Assembly (NCBI GenBank): GCA_029210945.1
Contig: JARGGH010000001.1
Coordinates: 62,001-126,000 of the forward strand
Length of the DNA stretch: 64,000 nt
DNA from: Anaerolineales bacterium
GTDB lineage: Bacteria; Chloroflexota; Anaerolineae; Anaerolineales; E44-bin32
Direction of reading: 5' to 3'
Shown here: piece after piece, positions 25,815-34,392 of the stretch
How positions within the stretch are numbered: the stretch's first letter is position 1
How the letters are laid out: each line of letters starts with the position of its first letter
Program-made: the position numbers and the translations under genes
The notes under the pieces: generated by a model
The model's database searches: none
Told to the model about the DNA's origin: nothing
The model's input: the letters and a program-made list of their open reading frames with translations, nothing else

Positions 25815-27641
25815 TTAGGCAGAACCCGACGCTTTCGAGGGATTTTTGAAGGGGTCGAATTCGTCTTCCAACGAGCGCTTGAATTGCTCGGTGTAAAGCC
25901 TGAAATAATGCCCACGCTTCTGGAGCAGTGAACGGTGTGATCCCGACTCCAGGATCTTGCCGTTCTCGATCACCAGAATGCGGTCCGCTTTGCGGATCGT
26001 GGACAAGCGATGGGCGATGATGAAGCTGGTCCGTTGGCTGGTCAGCGCTTCCATACCCTTTTGAATAAGCGCTTCCGTAATTGTGTCGACAGAGCTCGTC
26101 GCTTCGTCCATGATGAAGATTTCAGGATCAGCAAGTACGGCTCTTGCCAGGCTGATCAGCTGTTTCTGCCCAACCGAGAGCAGCACTCCGCCTTCGCCAA
26201 CTTCCGTGTTATAGCCCTTCTCCAGTCTAATAATAAAGTCGTGCGCGCCTGATGTCTTCGCGGCTTCTTTAACTTTTTCACCCGGCGCATCAAGCTGCCC
26301 GTAGCGGATGTTTTCCATAATCGAGCCGGAGAAAAGATGGGGGGTTTGCAAAACAACCCCTATTCGAGATTGGATCGCATGGAGTGAGAATTGCGTATAG
26401 TCGTTGCCTCCAATCGTGATTTTGCCATTTCTTGGCTCGTAGAAGCGGCAGACAAGATTAACGATTGTGCTCTTTCCGCCACCGGTTGGCCCCACCAGGG
26501 CGATCGTCTCACCGCGTTTTACGTGAAGGTTGAAATCCTTGAGCACGTGTTTGTCTTCCTCGTAGTAGAAGTCAACATGCTCGAAGACGATATCCCCTTG
26601 CAGCGTGCCGGGGTCATACGCATTGGGATGATCCCGGATATCTGGGACCGAATCGATGAGCGAGAACAGGCGCTCTGCTGAGGCGATGGCGTGCTGCAGT
26701 TCGGCGTAGACCCGTGCGAGGTCCTGAATGGGCCAGAGCATGAATGTGACATAGGCGATGAACGCCTGAATGCCGCCGACGGTCATCGTCCCAAGCGTGA
26801 TCTGGTAGCCGCCATAGAACACAATACCACCCACTGCAAACGAGCTGATGATGACGACGGTGGGGAGGAAAAGCGCTGAGAGCCAGGCGGCCCGGTAGGA
26901 CGAGCGGTACATCTCTCCGGTTAGTTCCTCAAACTCACGCAAGCTCTTCTCTTCGCGATTGAGCGCCTTGACGACCCTCACGCCGGCGATGTGTTCATTG
27001 AACGCGCCGGTGATTTTGGAGTTCATGCGTCTCACAATTCTATACTGGAGCAGGATGTGTTTCTTGAATTGGGCGGCGACGAAGAACAGGATCGGGATCA
27101 AGATAAGCACGACCAGCGCCAGACGCCAGTTGATCCGCAGCATGAAATAAACGGCTGTAGAGATGTTCATCAGCCCCCAGGTGATGTCCAGCAGCCCCCA
27201 GGTCACCAATTGGGCGATGCGCTCAGAATCAGATGTGATCCGCGACATGATCCAGCCGATCGGTGTGCGGTCGAAATACGCCAGCGATAAATTCTGGAGG
27301 TGGTTGAAAGACCTGCGGCGCAGATCGTATTGAACGCGTTCGCCGAGCACCCCGGCAAGATAGATGAATCCAAACACATTAAGCACCTGGAAGAGGATCA
27401 AGCTCCCGTAGAGGCGGACGATCTCCCAGAGGGTGTCCGGATCGCTGGCGAGGATGCCTTCATCGATAATCCGCTTTCCGAGGAACGTAAAATAGGCATC
27501 GAGCGCGGAGACAAAACCGATCGTGACCACAAAGCCAATCAGCCAGGGCCAGTGCGGTTTGGTCAACCCCAGAATACGGCGCAGGGTTCGACCGTTAAAT
27601 TCTGAGGTGAATTCCTCCTCCTGGAATTCAGTGTAAGCCAT
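25815..27641 (-). CDS. ABC exporter half-transporter, subunit 2 of a heterodimer
   Basis: Membrane plus ATPase fusion of 608 residues. Six helices make up residues 30-330 (ABC_membrane domain), and the nucleotide-binding domain fills the last 240. Walker A is GPTGGGKST, the Walker B region IFIMDEATSSVD keeps the catalytic Glu, and the H-loop is IIAHRLS. The signature motif is LSVGQ, not LSGGQ. The start ATG 27641 lies within the last codons of the upstream half-transporter (14-nt overlap); longer starts run deep into that gene. The pairing fits LmrCD/TmrAB-type heterodimeric exporters with one consensus and one degenerate ATP site. The substrate is unknown: drugs, lipids or peptides. Confidence 0.9.
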   Translation of the reverse strand: MAYTEFQEEEFTSEFNGRTLRRILGLTKPHWPWLIGFVVTIGFVSALDAYFTFLGKRIIDEGILASDPDTLWEIVRLYGSLILFQVLNVFGFIYLAGVLGERVQYDLRRRSFNHLQNLSLAYFDRTPIGWIMSRITSDSERIAQLVTWGLLDITWGLMNISTAVYFMLRINWRLALVVLILIPILFFVAAQFKKHILLQYRIVRRMNSKITGAFNEHIAGVRVVKALNREEKSLREFEELTGEMYRSSYRAAWLSALFLPTVVIISSFAVGGIVFYGGYQITLGTMTVGGIQAFIAYVTFMLWPIQDLARVYAELQHAIASAERLFSLIDSVPDIRDHPNAYDPGTLQGDIVFEHVDFYYEEDKHVLKDFNLHVKRGETIALVGPTGGGKSTIVNLVCRFYEPRNGKITIGGNDYTQFSLHAIQSRIGVVLQTPHLFSGSIMENIRYGQLDAPGEKVKEAAKTSGAHDFIIRLEKGYNTEVGEGGVLLSVGQKQLISLARAVLADPEIFIMDEATSSVDTITEALIQKGMEALTSQRTSFIIAHRLSTIRKADRILVIENGKILESGSHRSLLQKRGHYFRLYTEQFKRSLEDEFDPFKNPSKASGSA

Positions 27642-29421
27642 CGGAAAGCTCTTTCTCCAGCGCAATTTCCATGTTTGTTTGCATCTCATAGATGCGCCTG
27701 TACAGCCCATCCTGCATTACAAGTTCATCATGCTTACCACGTTGGACAATCTCACCCCCATCGAGAACAAGAATTTGGTCGGCATTCATCACGCTTTGAA
27801 TTCGGTGGGCAATGATGAACGTCGTACGATTAGCCATCAGGTTATCGAGGGCGCGGCGGATGTCAGCTTCGGTGAGCATGTCGACGGAAGACGTGGAGTC
27901 ATCGAGGATCAGGATGCAGGGGTCTTTAAGCAGCGCCCGCGCGATGGCGATGCGCTGTTTCTGGCCGCCGGATAGGGTGACGCCGCGCTCGCCTACCAGA
28001 GTCTCATATCCTTCCGGGAAACTTTCGATGTCGGCGTGGATGGCGGCAGCCTGAGCTGCGTCGATCACCTCCTGATCGCCCACCTCACGGTCGACGCCCA
28101 GGGTGATGTTATCTCTGATCGAGCGGGAGAAAAGGAACGGCTCTTGTTCGACGATCCCGATCTGGCTGCGCAAATAGCTGCGTGAATAGGTGTTGAGCTC
28201 AACGCCGTCGAGATAGACGTGACCTGAGGTGTACTCGTAAAAGCGCGGGATGAGGTTGACGAGGGAGGTTTTACCTGAGCCGGTGGGACCGAGCAGCGCG
28301 ATGATCCGGCCCGGCTCACTATGGAATGTGACGCCGCGCAGCACCTGTTCGCTCTCTTCATACGAAAAGCCCACCTCGTCAAAGACTACATCTCCTTCCA
28401 GGTCTCCTCCAGGCGGTTCAAAACCGATCTCCATCGGTTCGCGGGTTTGCTTGATGACTTCCTTGACCCGGTCGAACGAAACCAGGCCCATCGACATCTG
28501 CACGATCAGGCGACCGAGGTTCCTCATTGGCCAGATGATCCAGACGAGCATGCCGGCATAGGCGACATAGGATCCAATTGTGATGGTCCCCTCGATCGTC
28601 ATACGGGCGGCCATGTAAAGGCCTGCCAGCATCTGAAAGCCGGACAGAATGTCGGAACTCGGCCAGTAAAGTGAGTGCATCGTCATCAAGCTGCGTCCGC
28701 GCATGAACTTCTGCCAGTTCTCCCGCTCGAATTTTTCGCGCTCGAAGGGCTGCCGGGCGAACGCTTTCACAACACGTATCGCGGATAAGTTTTCCTGCAG
28801 TGTCGTGGATAAGACCGCTTCCTGCTCCTGATAGGCTTCATAAGCCTTGGATACGCGGCGGAAGAAGAAGACAGACAGCAGGACGATGAATGGGATCACG
28901 ATGATAGAGCGCAGGGCGAGGCCGACGTCGATACTCATCATCACGGCCAGGTTCACCCCGAACAGCAGCAGGATCCTGCCAGCGCCGATGACCTGATCTG
29001 CGAACAGCCGGCGCAGGGCGTCGACATCCGATGTAGAGCGCGAGATGAGCTCCCCGGTTGGAGTCTTATCGTGGTAGGTGAACGTAAGCCGTTGGAGGTG
29101 ATCGAACAAGAAGTTGCGCAATCTGCGTGTCGTATTTTCAGCGGTCCGCGCTGCCAGCGCGCCGCTGATGAAGGTGAATGCACCCTGGAGAACCGCCAGG
29201 CCCACAAAGCCAAGCCCGACCAGAAGCAGCATAGAAGTTGAAGGTCCGCCCGGGAGAATCTTGTCTAAGAATTGCCGCAGCCAGAGGTACATACCGGTGC
29301 GCGCCAGCGTGCTGATCCCGAGACTGATGCTCGCGATCAAGTAAAGGAAACTATGTCCTTTGATCAGACGCCAGAGCCCGACCAGCCGGTTTTCCGTTAT
29401 GACCGTTGTTAGATCATCCAT
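27628..29421 (-). CDS. ABC exporter half-transporter, subunit 1 of a heterodimer
   Basis: A 597-residue membrane-ATPase fusion. The ABC_membrane domain spans about residues 20-310. The nucleotide-binding domain has Walker A GPTGSGKTS and a standard signature LSGGQKQRIAIARA. The Walker B region reads ILILDDSTSSVD, so the catalytic glutamate is replaced by aspartate. The partner gene downstream keeps its Glu but has the altered LSVGQ signature. The two defects therefore fall in the same composite site when the chains dimerise, as in known asymmetric exporters. The two genes overlap by 14 nt. No regulator lies next to them; upstream is a 305-nt intergenic region. Confidence 0.9.
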   Translation of the reverse strand: MDDLTTVITENRLVGLWRLIKGHSFLYLIASISLGISTLARTGMYLWLRQFLDKILPGGPSTSMLLLVGLGFVGLAVLQGAFTFISGALAARTAENTTRRLRNFLFDHLQRLTFTYHDKTPTGELISRSTSDVDALRRLFADQVIGAGRILLLFGVNLAVMMSIDVGLALRSIIVIPFIVLLSVFFFRRVSKAYEAYQEQEAVLSTTLQENLSAIRVVKAFARQPFEREKFERENWQKFMRGRSLMTMHSLYWPSSDILSGFQMLAGLYMAARMTIEGTITIGSYVAYAGMLVWIIWPMRNLGRLIVQMSMGLVSFDRVKEVIKQTREPMEIGFEPPGGDLEGDVVFDEVGFSYEESEQVLRGVTFHSEPGRIIALLGPTGSGKTSLVNLIPRFYEYTSGHVYLDGVELNTYSRSYLRSQIGIVEQEPFLFSRSIRDNITLGVDREVGDQEVIDAAQAAAIHADIESFPEGYETLVGERGVTLSGGQKQRIAIARALLKDPCILILDDSTSSVDMLTEADIRRALDNLMANRTTFIIAHRIQSVMNADQILVLDGGEIVQRGKHDELVMQDGLYRRIYEMQTNMEIALEKELSDGLH

Positions 29422-29453
29422 CTCGTTAAGTACTTCTTATCACTTCACGCGAG

Positions 29454-29480
29454 TTGACAAAACCACAAACCTGATATGAT
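29454..29480 (+). promoter_or_regulatory. Distal promoter upstream of dprA
   Basis: TTGACA at 29454-29459 and an extended -10, TGATATGAT, ending at 29480; the spacer is a short 15 nt. Transcription would begin near 29487, 240 nt before dprA. Confidence 0.5.
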
Positions 29481-29652
29481 CAGCAAAGATAGCAGGCATG
29501 ATGAACTTGAGATTGTGCTATAGAGTGCCTGTAAATTGGCCCCGGCTATCGGGTGGTGAGAACGATCGTCAGGTACATTCTAGCGGGCTAATTCTAACAC
29601 CCACGGGCGGCTTTTGCTCAGGTCAGATTTGTATTCTGCCCCCGGATAAGGC

Positions 29653-29682
29653 TTGACGATCGCAAAAACGCTATGGTATTCT
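29653..29682 (+). promoter_or_regulatory. Proximal promoter of dprA
   Basis: TTGACG at 29653-29658, an 18-nt spacer and TATTCT at 29677-29682. The leader to the dprA ATG at 29727 is about 38 nt and contains the site AAGGAGGGGAC. Confidence 0.6.
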
Positions 29683-29726
29683 CAGCCGATTTCTGCCCGG
29701 ATCAGGACATTAAATAAGGAGGGGAC

Positions 29727-30839
29727 ATGGGGGATAGACTCCGTTACTGGATGGGATTTAGCCTTGTGCACGGCATCGGTCCGGTCCGCATCAATGCGCT
29801 AAAGGAGGCATTTGGCGATCTAGAAGCCGCCTGGAACGCGTCTCCGGCATATCTTCGAGCCTCCGGGCTGGATTCGAAGACGCTTACTTCCCTGCTGGAC
29901 CTTCGCAGCAGCATAGATCTGGATGATGAACTCGAGCGAATGAGCAGGCAGGGGTTTCAGGCGATTACGGTCGAGGACGAAGGTTATCCAATGCGCCTGC
30001 GGGAGGTTGATCAATCACCGGCATTGCTCTATGTGTGGGGAGATCTGCAGGAACGCGATCAATGGGCAGTTGGGATTGTCGGCACGCGAACACCGTCTTC
30101 GTACGGTCGTGCGGTCACCGAGGAGCTCGCTTCGGCACTCGCGAACCAGGGACTGACCATCGTTTCAGGGATGGCGCGCGGCGTCGATGGGATCGCTCAC
30201 CAGGCGGCACTCGACGCTGGCGGACGCACAATCGCGGTGCTCGGATCCGGGCTCGAACACATCTACCCGCCTGAGCATCATAAGCTCGCCCGGGCGATCG
30301 CGGAGAGCGGGGCAGTGGTCAGTGAATATGCTCTTGGCACGCCGCCCGAAGGGAGAAATTTTCCACCGCGCAACCGCATTATCAGCGGCCTGTCGCTGGG
30401 TGTTATCGTCGTTGAGGCCGGCCGGACCAGCGGCGCGCTGATCACGGCCGACTTTGCCGCCGACCAGGGTAGGGATGTCTTCGCAGTTCCCGGGGATATT
30501 ACCAGGAAGCAAAGTGTGGGGACTAACCGGTTGATCAAGCAAGGCGCAGTCCCGCTGACAGAGGCGGCGGAAGTCATGGAAGTGCTAAACCTGGCGATGC
30601 TTGACCAACAGAAGCAGCTTGAGCTCGAGCTTCCGGCAGATCCCGTAGAGGCCAGGCTGCTCGAGACATTGGGGCGTGAGCCTCTGCACGTCGACGAAAT
30701 CCGGGCGCGCTGCGATATGCCCGCCAATGAGGTCTCGGCAGGGCTGGCAATGCTGGAGATCAAAGGTCGTGTGAAGCAGGTCAGCGGGATGCACTTTGTG
30801 CGTATACGAGAAGGCCGCCCGGACTACACTGTGGATTGA
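29727..30839 (+). CDS. dprA: DNA processing protein DprA
   Basis: Loads RecA on incoming single-stranded DNA during natural transformation. It has 370 residues in three parts: an N-terminal helix-hairpin/SAM-like region (residues 1-75), the Rossmann core, and a C-terminal winged helix (about 300-365). The core is typical: WAVGIVGTRTPSSYGRAV, TIVSGMARGVDGIAHQAAL, GGRTIAVLGSGLEHIYPPEH, EGRNFPPRNRIISGLS and VFAVPGDI. The ribosome-binding site is GGAGGGGAC. manC-like and topA genes follow at 3 and 10 nt, so the three are probably one transcript. No other competence genes lie in the window. Confidence 0.95.
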   Translation: MGDRLRYWMGFSLVHGIGPVRINALKEAFGDLEAAWNASPAYLRASGLDSKTLTSLLDLRSSIDLDDELERMSRQGFQAITVEDEGYPMRLREVDQSPALLYVWGDLQERDQWAVGIVGTRTPSSYGRAVTEELASALANQGLTIVSGMARGVDGIAHQAALDAGGRTIAVLGSGLEHIYPPEHHKLARAIAESGAVVSEYALGTPPEGRNFPPRNRIISGLSLGVIVVEAGRTSGALITADFAADQGRDVFAVPGDITRKQSVGTNRLIKQGAVPLTEAAEVMEVLNLAMLDQQKQLELELPADPVEARLLETLGREPLHVDEIRARCDMPANEVSAGLAMLEIKGRVKQVSGMHFVRIREGRPDYTVD

Positions 30840-30842
30840 AGG

Positions 30843-31943
30843 ATGATGAGCGAACATTATTATGCAGCGATCATGGCCGGGGGCGGCGGGACGCGATTGT
30901 GGCCGCTCTCAAGACGCAGCCAGCCCAAGCAAGCGCTGGCATTGAGCGGTGACAGGACGTTGTTTCAGGTGGCGGTAGATCGCATTCGCCCTCTGATCCC
31001 ACTCGAGCGTGTCTTTGTCATGACCGGACAGGATCAAGTAGCCACTTTGAGCGAGCAATATCCCGGATTGCCGGCTGAGAATTTTCTGATCGAACCAGCC
31101 GCGCGGGGAACTGCAGCGGCGATCGGTCTCGCGGCGGTGCAGATTCAGAAACTCGACCCGGAGGGCGTGATGGCGTGCCTTACCGCCGATCATTTCATCA
31201 AGGCGGAGGCCGATTTTCGGGATGTCCTGCACGCTGCGCTTACCGGTGCTGAGAGCGGAGGGTTGTTTACGCTCGGCATTGTGCCGACGGAACCCGATCC
31301 GTCCTACGGGTATATTCATGCCGGGGAGCAGGCAGGCACTTTCAAAGGCCACCCGTCGCTGAAGGTCGCTTCGTTCACGGAGAAACCGGACCTCGATCGA
31401 GCGCAAGAGTACGTTCAGAGCGGTGATTATTACTGGAATTCGGGCATGTTCATCTGGAAGGTCGACGAAATCCTTGCTGAGATCGAACGACAACTTCCCG
31501 ATTTACATTCAGGGCTGCGCAGGATTCAGGCCGCGATTGGTAACAAAAATGCATCTGATGTCGTCGGTGAGGTGTGGCCAACGATTGAGAACACCACGAT
31601 CGATTATGGTGTGATGGAAGGTGCCGGCGAAGTCTATGTCATCCCGACTGATGATCTGGGGTGGGTGGATGTCGGCGATTGGGGGCGGCTATTTGAGATC
31701 CTTGCATCAGATGCAGGCGACGTTGTTGCTCAGGGAAATGATATTGTCCTCGACGGCAAAGGCAGCCTTATTCTGAGATCAAAGGATGTCGATCCTGGAA
31801 AGCTCGTCGCGGCGATCGATATTGAGGATCTAGTCATCATCGAAACACAAGATGTGCTCTTGGTTTGCAAGCGGCAATCTGCAGAGCGGGTAAAATCGCT
31901 CGTCGATACTTTGAAATCGATAGGTAAGGATCAATACCTTTAG
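30843..31943 (+). CDS. manC: Mannose-1-phosphate guanylyltransferase
   Basis: Makes GDP-mannose from GTP and mannose-1-phosphate for glycan synthesis. The protein is 366 residues and contains only the nucleotidyltransferase plus a short beta-helix tail; it lacks the fused isomerase domain of the bifunctional ManC/AlgA. Motifs are AIMAGGGGTRLWPLSRRSQPKQ (pyrophosphorylase signature, residues 9-30), ACLTADHFI, FTEKPD and WNSGMFIW, and DLGWVDVGDWG. A start at the first ATG (30843) or the second is possible; GAAGGATG precedes. It lies between dprA and topA, with no polysaccharide cluster around it, so the gene symbol is by function only. Confidence 0.92.
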   Translation: MMSEHYYAAIMAGGGGTRLWPLSRRSQPKQALALSGDRTLFQVAVDRIRPLIPLERVFVMTGQDQVATLSEQYPGLPAENFLIEPAARGTAAAIGLAAVQIQKLDPEGVMACLTADHFIKAEADFRDVLHAALTGAESGGLFTLGIVPTEPDPSYGYIHAGEQAGTFKGHPSLKVASFTEKPDLDRAQEYVQSGDYYWNSGMFIWKVDEILAEIERQLPDLHSGLRRIQAAIGNKNASDVVGEVWPTIENTTIDYGVMEGAGEVYVIPTDDLGWVDVGDWGRLFEILASDAGDVVAQGNDIVLDGKGSLILRSKDVDPGKLVAAIDIEDLVIIETQDVLLVCKRQSAERVKSLVDTLKSIGKDQYL

Positions 31944-31953
31944 AGGAGTATTT

Positions 31954-34284
31954 GTGGAAGCTTATTGTGTGAAGTGCAAAGCAAAGCGTGAAATCGCTAA
32001 TCCTGAAGCGACGTTTACTGCGACCGGAACCCCGGCTACGAAAGGCGAGTGCCCGGTTTGTGGAACGGGGCTTTATCGAATGGGCTGGACGGAGATGCAC
32101 GCAGGGATGGAGCCGCCGGAAGTCCCCGCGCGGGCACGCAAAAGCAAGCATGCACCCAAGCGCAAAGGCAAGCTTGTTATCGTCGAGTCGCCGGCTAAAG
32201 CGCGAACCGTGGGCCGGATTCTGGGTAAGGAATATTCTGTCAAAGCGTCCGTCGGCCATGTGCGCGACCTCCTGCGTTCAAAGCTTTCTGTAGATGTAGA
32301 AAACGACTTCGAGCCGCGCTATCGTGTGCCTAACGAGAAGCGTGACGTCGTCAAACAGCTCAAGTCGGAGGCCGCTCGATCCGAGCAAGTCTATCTGGCA
32401 ACCGACCCTGATCGAGAGGGTGAAGCGATCGCCTGGCATTTGCTGGAGGCAGCCGAGATTGAACTTGAACGGGCTCACAGGGTTGTTTTCCACGAGATCA
32501 CTGAACCGGCTGTCGAGAAGGCGTTCGCCGCACCGCGCGAGATCGATATGAACCTGGTTGATGCGCAGCAGGCGCGCCGGATCCTCGATCGTCTTGTGGG
32601 CTACAATCTGAGCCCGCTGCTCTGGGATAAAGTGCGAAGCCGTTTGTCGGCTGGCCGCGTGCAATCCGTGGCACTGCGCCTGGTCGTTGAGCGCGAACGC
32701 GCTATCCAGAATTTTGAACCTCAGGAATACTGGACGCTGGACGGTGAGTTCGAGCACGCTTCCAAGCCGCCTGCATTCCGAGCAAAACTCATGCATCAGG
32801 ACGGGGAGAAGCCGGCGCTGGACAGTGCTGAAGCAGTTGAAGCGATCTCGGCTGATCTTCGTGATCTCCCGTACAAAGTCTCGCTTGTCAAGCGCGGCAC
32901 ACGCCAGCGCAAACCTTCCGCTCCGTTTACGACCAGCACGATGCAGCAGGCTGCCTCACAGCAATTTGCTTTTACAGCCCGCAAAACGATGGCTATCGCC
33001 CAACAACTTTACGAGGGACTGGCATCGAACGGTGATGAGAGCGTCGGCTTGATCACGTATATGCGCACGGATTCAACTCAAGTCTCAGACCAGGCGATCG
33101 GCGAGGTGCGGTCCGCGATAAAGCAATTTTTCGGAGAGGGCTACCTGCCGAAGGCTCCGAAGCGCTACAGCAGCAAAACCAGCCGGGCACAGGAGGCCCA
33201 CGAAGCCGTCCGTCCGACATCGGTGTTCCGCACTCCGGAAAAATTGAAGGGGCGCTTATCGAAGGACCAATATCGCCTTTACGACCTGATCTGGCGGCGG
33301 TTCGTCGCCTCCCAGATGAAGCCGGCGGTCTACGACACGCTGCGCGTCGAAATCGAGGCCGCTTCTGCAAAACACAGCTACCTTTTCCGGGTGTCGACCT
33401 CGACACTTAGCTTTTCCGGATTCATGGAAGTCTACGGGCAGGGCAACGGCAACGGGGGTGACGATGAGGATGAGCTGGAGGGGATCGTACTACCCGATCT
33501 TGAGGTCGGGGACCCACTGAATCTGCTGGAGCTTCATCCCGAGCAGCACTTCACACAACCACCGCCGCGCTTCTCGGATGCATCGTTAATTAAAGAGATG
33601 GAGGAGCACGGAATCGGACGACCATCGACGTATGCTCCGATCATCTCTACCCTGCGGCGAAGGGGCTATGTCATCCGCGAGAAGCGACGCCTGTTTCCGA
33701 CCGAGATCGGCGAGATCGTAAACGATTTGTTGGTCGATCACTTCCCGTATGTCGTCGATGTGAATTTCACCGCAGATCTTGAATCTGAACTGGATGAAGT
33801 TGCCTCCGGAGAGCGCGATTGGATTGAAGTTGTGCGCGATTTCTACGAACCTTTCTCCGAACAGCTTAAAAAAGCGGAAGCGGAGATGCCGGAGGTCAAA
33901 GCCGAACCGGAGATGCTCGACCGAATGTGCCCTGAGTGCGGCAGCCCATTGCTCATCAGGCACGGGCGATTCGGTAGATTTATAGGTTGTTCCAACTTCC
34001 CGGAATGCCGTCATACTGAACCGTGGCTGGAACACATCGGCGTGACCTGCCCGTTAGATGGTGGAGAGATCGTACGCAGGCGTACCCGTCGGGGACGGGT
34101 GTTCTACGGCTGCTCCAACTACCCCGAATGCGAATTCACCTCCTGGAAGGAACCGCTTCCAGCCCCATGCCCCAATTGCAATGGGTTGCTTGTTGCACAT
34201 AATCGCGACAAGGCGAAATGCCTGGATTGTGAAACCATCTTAGAAAAGGATGAACTCGAATTAGAAGAAGACGATCTGGCATGA
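31954..34284 (+). CDS. topA: DNA topoisomerase I with N-terminal zinc ribbon
   Basis: Type IA topoisomerase that relaxes negative supercoils; 776 residues. It starts with GTG, supported by AGAGGAG 6 nt upstream. Residues 1-45 form a four-cysteine ribbon (Cys5, Cys8, Cys33, Cys36) resembling DUF5679, joined by a basic linker to the TOPRIM domain at about residue 68 (KLVIVESPAKARTVGRIL, then ATDPDREGEAIAWHL). The catalytic Tyr is in LITYMRTDST. The end carries three zinc-ribbon repeats. The first (CPEC...CSNFPEC) and third (CPNC...CLDC) keep four cysteines; the second reads CPLDGG and has lost one. It follows manC by 10 nt. Confidence 0.95.
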   Translation: MEAYCVKCKAKREIANPEATFTATGTPATKGECPVCGTGLYRMGWTEMHAGMEPPEVPARARKSKHAPKRKGKLVIVESPAKARTVGRILGKEYSVKASVGHVRDLLRSKLSVDVENDFEPRYRVPNEKRDVVKQLKSEAARSEQVYLATDPDREGEAIAWHLLEAAEIELERAHRVVFHEITEPAVEKAFAAPREIDMNLVDAQQARRILDRLVGYNLSPLLWDKVRSRLSAGRVQSVALRLVVERERAIQNFEPQEYWTLDGEFEHASKPPAFRAKLMHQDGEKPALDSAEAVEAISADLRDLPYKVSLVKRGTRQRKPSAPFTTSTMQQAASQQFAFTARKTMAIAQQLYEGLASNGDESVGLITYMRTDSTQVSDQAIGEVRSAIKQFFGEGYLPKAPKRYSSKTSRAQEAHEAVRPTSVFRTPEKLKGRLSKDQYRLYDLIWRRFVASQMKPAVYDTLRVEIEAASAKHSYLFRVSTSTLSFSGFMEVYGQGNGNGGDDEDELEGIVLPDLEVGDPLNLLELHPEQHFTQPPPRFSDASLIKEMEEHGIGRPSTYAPIISTLRRRGYVIREKRRLFPTEIGEIVNDLLVDHFPYVVDVNFTADLESELDEVASGERDWIEVVRDFYEPFSEQLKKAEAEMPEVKAEPEMLDRMCPECGSPLLIRHGRFGRFIGCSNFPECRHTEPWLEHIGVTCPLDGGEIVRRRTRRGRVFYGCSNYPECEFTSWKEPLPAPCPNCNGLLVAHNRDKAKCLDCETILEKDELELEEDDLA

Positions 34285-34301
34285 TTTCTGCACCATAGGA
34301 A

Positions 34302-34330
34302 TTGCCTAACATAATCACACAGTCTACAAT
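34302..34330 (+). promoter_or_regulatory. Promoter upstream of the two-TM acidic protein
   Basis: TTGCCT at 34302-34307, a 17-nt spacer and TACAAT at 34325-34330, about 60 nt before the ATG at 34393. Confidence 0.5.
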
Positions 34331-34392
34331 TCTGGAAGCTGTGTGCAGATATCGGATACGAGAGTTTATCTTTCGCCGAGAAGCGAGGGGTC

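Larger units (their letters stand above)
29422..29726. other. Intergenic region between the ABC exporter and dprA
   Basis: About 305 nt with no convincing protein gene. It holds two plus-strand promoters (29454-29480 and 29653-29682). Between them, about 170 nt contain a stem CAGGCA/TGCCTG (arms near 29494 and 29527) and GC-rich runs. A 52-codon frame at 29498-29656 has no ribosome-binding site. It may be a leader or small RNA; I recognise no family. Confidence 0.45.

Noticed and set aside
29498..29656. 52-codon plus-strand frame between the exporter and dprA
   Set aside because: No Shine-Dalgarno site, CTA-rich codon use unlike the neighbours, and no motif; kept only as part of the intergenic description.
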